Below, one piece after another: positions 10,816 through 19,634 of a stretch of 20,427 bases of DNA. Under the pieces are notes generated by a model that was given only the letters and a program-made list of their open reading frames with translations, did no database searches and was not told the origin of the DNA. The stretch is from contig RWJK01000860.1 in assembly GCA_004335835.1 (NCBI GenBank), forward strand, positions 3,800-24,226. Reading direction: 5' to 3'. Position 1 is the first letter of the stretch, and each line of letters opens with the position of its first letter. The DNA is from Scenedesmus sp. ARA3. Lineage: Eukaryota > Chlorophyta > Chlorophyceae > Sphaeropleales > Scenedesmaceae. Both the position numbers and the translations under genes were made by a program.

Positions 10816-11320
10816 TGCCCCACCTGAAGCCGCGCTGCACCTGCTGCGCCATGCGCAGGTAGGTCAGCGCGATGCCGCCCAGCCCCACATAGATGCCGCC
10901 ACCAGCGACATCCCTGTGCTGCAGCGCTGCTGCCTTCACCTCCTGAACAAGTACATCATGTACAGAACAATGAGGAAAGTTAGCTAACGAGGCGGCATAG
11001 ACGTGTGCTGCTGGCACAGCTAAACTAGTGCAAGACTTGGGCAGAACAGCACTGCTGCTGAGCAGCACCATCTGGCAGTAGCCTGGTGAAACACTGATGT
11101 GCAGCGTTGCCCAGCTGCAAGCAGTGCAAGCCAATGTTCAACATGCATCCAGTGCTGAAAGAGCATCGTGGTTGAACTTGTGCACCTGGCTTCATGGGTC
11201 AAGCTGTCCCGCCCTGCTTACTTTCAGTGCCACGGCAGCTGCCTTCAGGATCTCGCGAACCACCGGGGGATCGTTAGGAGCGGCTAGTTGCAGCGTGTTC
11301 TCAAAGTATCTGTCCGCCAT
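7874..11320 (-). CDS. LanC-like protein (LANCL/GCR2-type), 434 aa
   Basis: Ten exons on the - strand: 11320-11222, 10942-10824, 10580-10478, 10228-10133, 9934-9785, 9548-9386, 9166-8989, 8782-8638, 8363-8193 and 7954-7874. The joined 1305 nt is in frame, and phases agree at every junction. The order of motifs follows the LanC (alpha/alpha toroid) family: GGGIYVGLGGIALTYL, VTFLEGASG, ELLYGRAGYLYSL, MYSWHGKRYLGAAHG, PSGNLPTKLGD, WCHGAAGYV, GLLKKGVGLCHG and RPASLYEGLAGAV. Predicted zinc ligands are present: C308 in the first CHG, and C356 and H357 in the second. H243 in AAHG matches the conserved active-site His. Animal LANCLs add glutathione to dehydroamino acids in damaged proteins; the plant relative GCR2 was once claimed as an abscisic acid receptor. 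The length is slightly above the usual ~400 aa. The ATG at 11320 gives the family-like start; an in-frame ATG lies upstream at 11434. Confidence 0.93.
9722..9776 (-). repeat. Interrupted CAG repeat (sense) at the start of LanC-like intron 5
   Basis: On the + strand this is a CTG run broken by TGTGCTG. In the transcript it is CAG and begins about 8 nt after the donor of exon 5 (GT at 9784-9783). Confidence 0.85.
9954..9980 (-). repeat. (CTG)9 (sense) near the acceptor of LanC-like intron 4
   Basis: Nine pure CAG units on the + strand read as CTG in the transcript. They end about 18 nt before the acceptor AG at 9936-9935, serving in place of a polypyrimidine tract. Confidence 0.85.
10625..10645 (-). 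repeat. (CTG)7 (sense) near the acceptor of LanC-like intron 2
   Basis: Seven CAG units on the + strand are CTG in the transcript, about 42 nt before the acceptor at 10582-10581. The same intron has a complementary run near its donor at 10781-10813. Confidence 0.85.
10781..10813 (-). repeat. (CAG)11 (sense) near the donor of LanC-like intron 2
   Basis: Eleven CTG units on the + strand read as CAG in the transcript. They begin about 9 nt after the donor GT at 10823-10822 and could pair with the CTG run at the other end of the same intron. Confidence 0.85.
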
Positions 11321-12595
11321 GGCACCCACAGCTGCTGCTATACTTGACTCGGACAGTCTCCGAGACCCTCCGTTGCTGTACAGACAAGGACGCTTTACCA
11401 GACTTCGTGAAACTATTAACTGCATTAAACTCATTCAACATGCGAATGGCAGCGCGGCAGCTTAGGCGATAGATTCAGCTGCGAGTGCCTAGGGTTCTTC
11501 CTGCAGGAAGCCACAGGTCCTGTGTTGTTGCCAGATATCATGCTGCCAGCAGCGAGGGCACGAACTGCAGTTCACTGGAACCCTTGTGAAATGTCCTCTT
11601 TTTGATTGGATGTTTCAGAGGCGCGCTGTGCAGCACTAGCCTGCTCCGTGGCTGGCTGTTGCCGCAAGACACACTGTGACCGCTGTACAGCGTGTGAGAT
11701 GCATATGCATTGCCTTTGACCTGGTTGCAGCATGAGTATTGTATGATGGTCATTTAAGGCAAATTCTGCGTGTCTAGAGAGCAGAGCATGCGCAGTTGGC
11801 TCCCATCATGGTTGCGGTGCCTGTCGCATTGACACAGGAACACATTTGACAGCAGGAACCTGTATGCATGCACACCGGTCGATTACAACCGTTGTTGTGC
11901 CTGGTCCGGGACGTCAGCTGCTGATGTGGCGACGGACGTTGCCATAGATGGATTGGGCCACGATACATTGTGCCAGTGCATCCCTCAGTGTGCTCTATGC
12001 CTTTAGTATCCTGTTGAGTCAAGAACCACAACTGCTGAATGTGTGCATAGCATGATAGCGTCACCCTGTAAGATGAATCTGTAGTTGCATGTCGTATGCA
12101 CCCCTTGCCAGTGAAGTGCAGATCTACGGCTGCTGTGCTGCATAACACCTTACTGCACATGCATGTGCACCAGCCTGGCGTCATGATGCGCACGAGACAC
12201 TGACGTGCCCAGCAGGAGTGGATAAACAAACCAGAAAGTGCCACTAAATACAAGTGACGATTTTGCCTGCTTAGCGGCATCCTCTTACCTCCGCATTGCA
12301 GTGCAACGTGCAGCTGCTTTCAAACCAATTTGAACTGTGTCACAACATTGTCTTACCTTCTCCTGTATCTGAGCCTAGTTCACCGTTTAGCAGCGCTAAA
12401 GTTTTATTTTTTTGCCCTACGTTTGGCTGTTCACCGTTTGACTCGCACCCTATTCTGCGGCAGTTGTCCGTGTACTCAGCACCAGCAAGTCGCGTTCTGT
12501 CTGTCTGGGCCGAAGCATTGCCTACCATTGCACCGCAAAGTGCTTTTGTTGTTGCAGTATCGCACGCAAGTGCTGCCTGCGACTAGCAATTCAGC
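11321..12595. other. Divergent intergenic region: promoters of the LanC-like gene and gene 4
   Basis: About 1.28 kb separates the two start codons, which point away from each other, so both promoters should lie here. Base composition is more even than in the genes, and CAG/CTG runs are absent from about 11470 onward. I see no TATA box on either strand. A CCAAT on the - strand at 11609-11605 is a weak candidate. An in-frame ATG at 11434 could extend the LanC-like protein by 38 residues. A 168-codon open frame on the - strand (12280-11774) has no family features. Confidence 0.55.
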
Positions 12596-14943
12596 ATGAG
12601 CGTTCCGCAGCAGAGCCCAGCACTGCCTTGGGGCTCAGGGCAGCAGGCAGCCCAGGTTAAGCAGGAGCCCTCGGTCGTAGCAGACGATGTGCATGCAGTT
12701 AGCATAGACCAGCTCGGCCTGACTATAGGGGACAGGATCGAGGTAGGCTGTGCAGACCTGCTGGCCTGGCTGGCACAGCATGCAGCCAGTGAGAGCTTTT
12801 CAGCTGAGGGCATGCGCCTCCTGCAGGTCAAGTGGCAGGTGCAGCCAGACGAGGGAGACCCCATCGAGCGGGTGAGCGCTGCCTGCTGTTCTCTGCTGCC
12901 CGGCTGCGCCTGCTGTCCCTTGTGCTGCTGCAACCGCTGATCTGCTCATGCAAAACTGTGCAGCGTGCATGCACTCTGCTCAGCAGTCTACATCTACTCA
13001 GTATGCAGGGTGCACTGGGCAGGTGCACATAATGTAGTGCCAGCAGCTAGTTCACACATGTAGAGCTCAAGCAGTCCTATGTTTGTTTGCAACAGGCAAG
13101 GTGTAGCTGACTCGTGCGGTATGCCGCGCTCTTTGTGTGCTGCAGTGGTGGGGCGCCAGCATCACAGCAGCAGAGCCTACAGCAAGCAGCGGCACGCCAG
13201 CATACAGCATCAGGTAGGTGCTGCTGCTGCAGGACCATACTATGTGCTGGACGGCAGCATGCCTTTGCAGGAAAACATGCAGGACAGACTTTTGTAGCGC
13301 TTGTGCATGCCCAAGCAAGGCCGGCACTCAAACCCTAGTCAAACTATGGTCAACATCCTTGGACACCATGCAGACACTGGAATTTCAGTGAAAACGCAGC
13401 TGAAAGCTGTTCATCATGCACCCTGCATCACCGTGGGGCGAAGCACAGCTCAGCTTCGAGCAGCTTGCGGATCGCAGCAGGCCCTGTAGCTGCATCGCGA
13501 TGGCTGATGAGCCTGTGCCTCCCCGCCTACCCATCTGCCCACCCACCCACCTGACTTCCTGCCTGCTTGCTGCTGTCTTGTGCTGACCTGCTGCTGGGGT
13601 TGCGTGATGCGCGCCTGCATCCCCGCCCACTCCTCTCGTCACATGCCAACCCCCACACTCACAACCGTTGCCGGGTGTTGCTGCCCTGCCAGGTACGACA
13701 CCTGGCCCGAGTGCGACTTCAACGAGGAGGAGCAGGCAGAGGTGGCGCTGCTGAACACACGTGAGCGGCTGACTGATGGCTGAGAGCCGCAGCCGTTGTG
13801 TTGTGTAAGCTAGGTGCTTGGAACACAGCACATGCCGGCAGTGGCAGCAGCAGCCACAGCCACTGGCATTAGCGGCCAGCACCCATGCAGCTGCCAGGCT
13901 CACAGTCATGACTCAGCATGATGCTGATATGATGCTGGCTGCTGCTCAGCTTTCCTGCAAGCCTAGTGTGTGTTGTATGTTGAACCTGCTATCCTGCCAT
14001 GCTGCATTGCCTCCATCTTCTGGCTGACCTGCTGTTTCTTGCCTCTGCCCTGTCGTTGCATCATGCCGCCACGCCCCCCGCCTGCTCCTGCCCCCACCAG
14101 ACCGGCTGCTGGACCTGCGCCAGCAGGAGGTGATGGCGTGGCGGCGTGAGGGCGACGGCTACGAGCCAGCAGACACCGACTCAGAGGAGGAGGAGGAGGG
14201 CGAGGGCATGGCGGCAGATGATGAGGATGAGGCGCTGGCTGAGGGAGCTGAGGGCCGCTCCTTCACCGTGGCGGAGCTGGCTGCAGGGTGAGGCCGGAAA
14301 GAGCGTTGGCTGGGGGCTTGGGGTATGCGGGGGCATGTTGCGCTGGTCAGGAGCGCATGAGGGCAGCATTGAAGTCATTATTGCAGTGCAAGGCAACTGG
14401 GTGCTGCGGTGATACATGCCTTGCACGCTTCCCTTTTGCCACTTAGCATGCCAATGCCTGTGCTTATTTCGCCTGCCTGCCCGCCGTGTCTGTTGCTGCC
14501 GCGCAGCATCAGTGACGCTGACGTGAGCGCTGAGGAGGCGCGGCTGGCGGCCGCCCCGCAGCACGTGGCGGCGGGCTACAAGGAGTTCATGGACAACCTC
14601 AAGTGAGTGGCGGTGGGGGTGCGGCTGCTGCTGGGGCCTGAGCACTGTTGCATGCATGTGTTTGACAGCTGGCTGTGCTCGCCGGTAGGCATCTGATGCA
14701 GGTGCCTGGCCAGCTTAGGCCAGCATGCAGTGCAGTGTTGCTATGCTCTCGCCTGCGTGCTAAGTTTGCGCACTGTGCCCTGCACTCACCCGCTGCAGGC
14801 AGTACATACTGGCCAAGGCCAGCCAGGCGCAGGGCGAGGGCGGCGGCGAGCTGCTGATCACTGCCGCTGACGTGGCTGACTTCAAGGCCATGATGATGAC
14901 GCAGGCGGCGGCTGGGCGGGGCAGGGTGCACCGCGCGGCATGA
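12596..14943 (+). CDS. Uncharacterised acidic protein with possible Tudor/SH3-like N-terminal module, 279 aa
   Basis: I do not recognise this family by name. Six exons fit with consistent phases: 12596-12871, 13146-13213, 13693-13760, 14101-14287, 14507-14602 and 14799-14943. The joined 840 nt end in TGA. Residues about 36-120 hold IGDRIEV, LLQVKWQV, then RWWGASI and PAYSIRYDTW: alternating short strands with paired aromatics, as in Tudor or SH3-like barrels. A helix-like stretch follows (RLLDLRQQEVMAWRRE, 139-154). A strongly acidic segment at about 159-183 contains five consecutive Glu. The C-terminal third is Ala/Glu-rich and helical and ends in a basic tail (GRGRVHRAA). There is no signal peptide or membrane segment. 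A nuclear or chromatin-binding role is only inference from the composition. The ATG at 12596 begins an open exon; an upstream coding exon cannot be excluded. Confidence 0.8.
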
Positions 14944-15070
14944 GCGGCGCGGAGTTTTGCTGCCGTGGTTGTGGCACTACCTGGCTGTGCCAGCGCTGTG
15001 AAGTGGGTGCGGCAGTGGATGCTGAAGGTGGCATCATCTCTAGCGCAGGCATGCATGGCCGCACGGCTGG

Positions 15071-15230
15071 CTCGTGCATGTGTTGAGTGGCTCGTGCATG
15101 TGTTGAGTGGCTCGTGCATGTGTTGAGTGGCTCGTGCATGTGTTGAGTGGCTCGTGCATGTGTTGAGTGGCTCGTGCATGTGTTGAGTGGCTCGTGCATG
15201 TGTTGAGTGGCTCGTGCATGTGTTGAGTGG
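15071..15230 (+). repeat. 20-bp minisatellite, eight perfect copies
   Basis: The unit CTCGTGCATGTGTTGAGTGG is repeated head to tail eight times with no base change, starting at 15071 and every 20 bases to 15230. The array begins 128 nt after the stop of gene 4, so it probably lies in that 3' UTR. Perfect identity points to recent expansion or ongoing homogenisation. Because 20 is not a multiple of three, all frames are read in turn; the open frame on the - strand is incidental. Confidence 0.97.
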
Positions 15231-15742
15231 CGAGTCCAGGCCAGTGTATCATATGCGTGTAGGAATGACGTGCTGCCATTTTCAACAGGCACATGCCGTA
15301 GATTACTGCTGCGTCATTGGTAGCAGTGGGATGGTGTACCATACTTGCTGTAGGTAGCAGTGCATTCTGCGATAGGTAGGCCACATGCATGCAAGATGTT
15401 GTGTTCATTGTGTTCATTGCATGTTGTTTAACAGGTCCAGTAGGTGCATGTGCTCTCAGTTGGGTGAATCCTTTGTTGCCGCTTGTCTTGCCTTTTTACA
15501 TTGCATCAGCAGCGATGTGACGGCAGATATGGATGTGGCACACTGAGCTTGTCAGGTGCAGCTTCGCTCTCATGCCTTGCAGGTCATGTTGCTGCCCAAC
15601 AACTGAATGGTGAATGGGTGTCGATCCAAAAACGAGGAAATGGGCACTTATCTTGTGTTTCTATTGCAATTTCGCCACCTGATGGCATCTCTGTGCAGCT
15701 GTGCACTTCATGCTGCAGTTCCTGCCAGGCTGGGAGAACACT

Positions 15743-15747
15743 TGTAA
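15743..15747 (+). terminator. Candidate poly(A) signal TGTAA for gene 4
   Basis: TGTAA occurs 799 nt after the gene 4 stop codon and 133 nt before the SET gene start. If used, the 3' UTR would be long and include the minisatellite. Its position at the gene boundary is suggestive, but the motif is short. Confidence 0.4.
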
Positions 15748-15806
15748 CATTCTTAAAGCAGCCTCAAGCACGCCTCCTGTTGTGCGAACAAAGGCAAATC
15801 GTGGCT

Positions 15807-15812
15807 TATAAA
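15807..15812 (+). promoter_or_regulatory. TATA-like box upstream of the SET gene
   Basis: TATAAA within GGCTTATAAATCTC lies 67 nt before the ATG at 15880, in locally AT-rich sequence. The spacing would leave a 5' UTR of about 35-45 nt. It is the only convincing TATA motif before a start codon in this window. Confidence 0.45.
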
Positions 15813-15879
15813 TCTCAAACATAGTTAAACGTGGATCCAAAACACTTCTATCGGGTGTGTTGTTGCCACCCTTAGGCCA

Positions 15880-18489
15880 ATGTCTGCTGTAGAGGTCAGG
15901 GCCCTGCCAGGGCGGGGCAGAGGCCTGGTCACCACTCGACAGGTTGAAGCCGGAGAAGCCGTTCTAGTGGAGGAGCCGCTGCTGCTGACCGTAAGTCAGG
16001 AAGCAAAGGACAACGCCTGCGCCCACTGCTTGTGCTGGCTGGAGCGCTGCACAGGCAAGAGCTTCTGCAATTTTGCTACGACGTTTGCAATTTGTAGTTT
16101 GAGTTCGATCGCCTCAGTTTGTTGCTGTGCCCTTAGCCTGCGCTTGCGTTCCTCCTGCAGGTGCAGTCAGGTGTCAGGCCTGCCACCAGGCAGCTTTCTG
16201 CTCCCCTCAGTGCCAGCAGCAGGCTGCAGCGAAGCCGTGGGTGCATGCGGATGCCACCTGCAGGTGAGGCGCGCTGCTGATGTACTACAGCCCAATTGGC
16301 AGCGTGCCACATTGAATCAAAGAAGAGCAGTACAGCCGTAGCAGTGGCAGCAGCAGCAACAGGGGCAGCCAGTGTGGAGAGTAACAGCAACAGCGATAGT
16401 GCCATTTTGCCCTCCAATACTCAGAGCATATGCGCCTGGCCTGTATGGAAAAGCAGTTCACGGAAGCCGGGCCCGTGCAGGCAGGGGCTGCTGCAGTGGC
16501 ACCGCTGCCAGAAGGACTTTGCGCTGCCCTTCCGCACGAGAGCCAGCCCACCTGCTGTGCTTTGCGCAATTTATACAAAAGCACGTGTCACTTGTGGTTC
16601 ATCAACCTCACGTCCAGACATGTGGTGCCGCTGCCCTGCCGCCCTGCCAGGGCCTACGCGCAGCTGCCGCTGCTGCTGCCGGGTGACGCGGAGGGCCAGG
16701 CCAGCCTCAGGTTCCTCATCCAGGCGGCGGGGCTCAAGCACAGCAGCGGTGCCGCCAATAGCAGCAGCGCTGCAAGCAGCTGCAGCGTAGGCGGGCATGA
16801 GCAGCTGTCAGGTGCGGAGGCAGCAGTACTTCCCTGCAGGTGGCAGCTGAAGCGGGCTCACAGCAGCATTGTGACACTCCCATGTTGTGTGGTGCTGCTT
16901 TGTGTTGTACGCCAGTGTAGCTAGGCCGCCCATCTTCTGCAATATAGAGCTTACTGCTGTGTGGCTACCAGGTAGTGCTCCATGTTGCAGCAGGTAGCCT
17001 AATGCTGATGCAGCCGTGGCTATGTGATCCTACTCATGCATGCTGCTAGGGCAAACAACACATGTGCTGCTGCTGCTGCTTCTACTGCTGCTGCCTGTGG
17101 TCAGGTTATGCAGCGCTGATGGCGCTGGTGGGTGAGCCCAGCCCGGCAGTGATGGCGCAGGCGGCAGTGCTGCAGCCGGCGCTGTGCCAAGCACTGGGTG
17201 GGTGGCGGCGCAGCAGCAGCAGCAGCAGCAGCATGCATGCGGTAGATGCAACGTATTTCCTTGCAGCAAAGTGCTGCCAGCAGCTACGGTGTTTGTATGT
17301 CCAGACCTGTGCTATGTCGAGCCAGCCCACATTCCATGCTTCAGCTGCATCACCATGGGGCCGAATACCAAGTCCGCTGCCCCCTCCGTGGCACGCTGAA
17401 GAAATGGCTCGGCCCCACAGCACACCCCACCGCACGCCTCGCACCAGGGTGCAGCCCTCACCACGGCTGCCCTCTTTATACACAGGCGCGCAGACAAGCT
17501 TGCAGCAATCACTGTCCTCACCAGCAGCACCAGCATGAGGCATCACACTTGCTGGCGTTGCTGTCCCTTATTCAAGCTCATTTTGCCCCTGTGCCCTCCA
17601 CCCATCCCCACTGCCCGCAGGTGACGCCAGCTGCAGCGTGCTGTCTGTTCAAGAGGCTGCCTCCCTGCTGGCCAAGGAGGCAGCCAACAGCTTTGGGCTG
17701 CTGGCGCCACTCGGGCAGCAGGGCAGCGGCGGTGGCACTGCTGCTGGCGGGGATGCTGGTGCCAGGGTGCTGCGGGGTGGTGCGCTGTACCCCACCTGTG
17801 CCCTGCTCAACCACGAGTGCCTGCCCAACGTAGCCAGGTGGGGCTGGCGGTGGCGGTGATGGCAGTTGGTGCGACGGAATGAATATGTGTGAGGGTTATG
17901 TGAGCAAAAATATTTTGCTTCTAGCGCACACGCGGTCTGGTGATTGACGGCTATTAGTGCGCATCCGCCTGTCAACAAGCCCGTGCTTGCCATGCCTGAT
18001 GCTTTGCTGCAGGTTTGATGCCCTTGACGCAGCAGTTGACGGCCGTTGGCCGGCACAGTGGCCTGGCCAGCCAGCAGCACACGGCAGCAGCAGCAGCTGT
18101 GCCGGCCACGCCAGCAGCACCGCCGTGGTGATGCGTGCGCTGCATGCGCTGCCGCCCGGCAGTGAGGTCACGCTGAGCTACTTCCCGCTGCACTGGGAGC
18201 TGAGGGAGCGGCAGGCGCAGGCGCAGCAGGTGGGAGGAAAGGGGAGAGGCTGGGCTGGGCTGGGCTGGAGCAACGGAGTGCAGCTGTACTCAGCAGCGAG
18301 GGTGGTGCAGCAGTGGGCGTATATCTGCAGCTTCTGCATGCATCCAGTCACAAGGGCGGCGGTCAGATTGCCTGCTGATGGCGCGTCTGTGGCTGCCGCT
18401 GCTAGTTAAGCTGGCAGGTGTGCCTCAGTGCAGCAGTACGTAGCTTGGTGCAGCTACATCTGTGTGACCATACAACTGCTCACTCTCGG

Positions 18490-18525
<36 letters not shown>

Positions 18526-19006
18526 GCAGGTGTACGGCTTCACGTGCGGCTGCCCTCGCTGCCAGCTGGAGGCCAGCCCGGAGTGGCAGCAGCAAGCCGA
18601 TGATGACGAGGACGATGGCAGCGGCTGGGAGACAGACGACGGCGGCGAAGACAGCGAAGCAGCAGCAGGCGATGCAGCAGACGCTGCAGGCAGCAGCAGC
18701 GATCACGACATGGAGGAGTCGGAGCACCAGCAGCAGCTGCAGCTGCAGCAGCTGCGTGCCGACATCCAAGCGGCAGCCGTCACTGCCGCAGCAGCAGCAG
18801 CCGCAGCCAGCGGCACGCCTCTGCAGCCGCCGGAGCCGCTGGACGCGTCCTACCTGTCGCTGTTCATGCTCAAGTATGTGTGCCCGGTGCAGGGCTGCTT
18901 CGGCACCATGGCCGCACTGCGCGGCAGCAACGCGTGTGAGTGCAGCGTGTGTGGCGCGCTGCGCAGCGAGGCGGAGTTCCTGGCCGGCCTGGAGCAGCAG
19001 GGCTGA
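15880..19006 (+). CDS. SMYD-type SET/MYND lysine methyltransferase, 480 aa
   Basis: Seven exons: 15880-16054, 16161-16263, 16651-16811, 17105-17197, 17621-17837, 18013-18229 and 18530-19006. The joined 1443 nt is in frame. The start of the SET domain (GRGRGLVTTRQVEAGEAVL, 11-29) is split by a MYND zinc finger with all eight ligands: C47, C50, C63, C66, C72, C76, H87 and C92. The SET core follows: GGALYPTCALLNHECLPNVAR, with N241-H242 and C244, and EVTLSYFPLHW with the catalytic-type Y306. A post-SET CGCPRC motif (C328, C330, C333) comes next. An acidic Gln/Ala-rich insert (about 345-418) separates it from a possible extra zinc site (C440, C445, C460, C463). Such proteins methylate lysines on histones or other proteins using S-adenosylmethionine; the substrate cannot be read from sequence. 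Intron 1 appears to use a GC donor. The exon 3 start at 16651 was chosen because it gives the expected MYND end and joins in phase. Confidence 0.92.
17211..17231 (+). repeat. (CAG)7 near the donor of SET-gene intron 4
   Basis: Seven CAG units begin 13 nt after the donor GT at 17198, in the same transcript orientation as the donor-side repeats of the other genes. Confidence 0.85.
18491..18523 (+). repeat. (CTG)11 at the acceptor of SET-gene intron 6
   Basis: Eleven pure CTG units are followed by CCGCAG and then exon 7, so the repeat itself occupies the polypyrimidine-tract position just before the acceptor. Confidence 0.9.
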
Positions 19007-19634
19007 GGGGCTGCAGCAGCAGCAGCACTGCGCAGACAGCTTTGTGGGCAGCCTGCTCTTTGGCTGACACCTCTGGCTGGCTGCCAGCAGCTGGCAGGTG
19101 TTGGCAAATTAGCAGCGGCATTTTTTTAGACGTTCAAAGCGTTGTCAAGACTGTGTATGTAATCCGATGAAGAAGTATTTGTATTTGTAATCCACAGCAG
19201 TATGCCGCAGCAGCATGTGGGCTGGGGTGGCTACGCCTGCTGGCCTGCAAGGGCACCACAGCAGTACTGCTGGGGTGTGCTGAGCAGTACAGGTTTGTCA
19301 TGACAAGGCTGATTACCCAGCATCCGGTAGGACAAGATACAACCTGTAGCCTATTTCAGCTGAAAGGAGGCCGTGAACCTGCTAGTATACTACTTCCAGA
19401 CAGGCTTGCTCAAGCAGCCAGGCTGCACACAAACTTTGAGTCCGCCTACACCAGCAACGCGCCAGCTGATCGTAAAAACCATATGTTCAATATCAGCTGC
19501 TTGACTCGCTATTGCCTTTGTGCGTCTTTGGAACTGGGTAGTCGCTGCAGAGTCACTTGACCTTCAAGCGACTGTCGCGGAGCGAGATCTTGGCGTAACA
19601 GCCGCGGCAGCTTGCCAGCACAGCTCAGCCGACG
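19007..19634. other. Intergenic: 3' UTR of the SET gene and promoter of uL29m
   Basis: No gene is supported. Two TGTAA motifs lie within 190 nt of the SET stop. From about 19300 to 19560 the sequence has lower GC and no obvious repeats. No TATA box is seen before the ATG at 19635; the 5' UTR is probably the GC-rich stretch after about 19560. Confidence 0.6.
19158..19190 (+). terminator. Two candidate poly(A) signals (TGTAA) for the SET gene
   Basis: TGTAA occurs at 19158-19162 and again at 19186-19190, about 150-180 nt after the stop codon. This spacing is typical for chlorophyte 3' ends, and the pair makes this the best-supported 3' end in the window. Confidence 0.6.

Larger units (their letters stand above)
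14944..15879. other. Intergenic: 3' UTR of gene 4, minisatellite, promoter of the SET gene
   Basis: No gene is supported here. It contains a 20-bp minisatellite, a candidate poly(A) signal at 15743 and a TATA-like box at 15807, each listed separately. Between the minisatellite and the poly(A) motif the sequence has lower GC and no CAG/CTG runs. The open frames that cross the minisatellite are products of the repeat. Confidence 0.65.

Noticed and set aside
11774..12280. 168-codon open frame on the - strand in the divergent intergenic region
   Set aside because: No recognisable domain, Cys-rich random-looking composition, and it sits where two promoters are expected. It would need transcript evidence.
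15071..15230. Minisatellite as a CRISPR array
   Set aside because: The 20-bp units are contiguous with no spacers, and the context is a eukaryotic intron-containing genome.
14882..15417. Open frames on the - strand across the minisatellite (repeated HSTHARATQHMHEP-like peptide)
   Set aside because: The repeat unit is stop-free on that strand, so long frames arise automatically. All three frames give the same cycling peptide, and nothing supports translation.
16296..16650. Open frames in the SET gene between MYND exon 2 and 16650
   Set aside because: Using them as coding would not continue the MYND or SET pattern. The junction 16263/16651 gives the expected Cys-Arg-Ala-Tyr continuation and keeps phase, so this stretch is read as intron.
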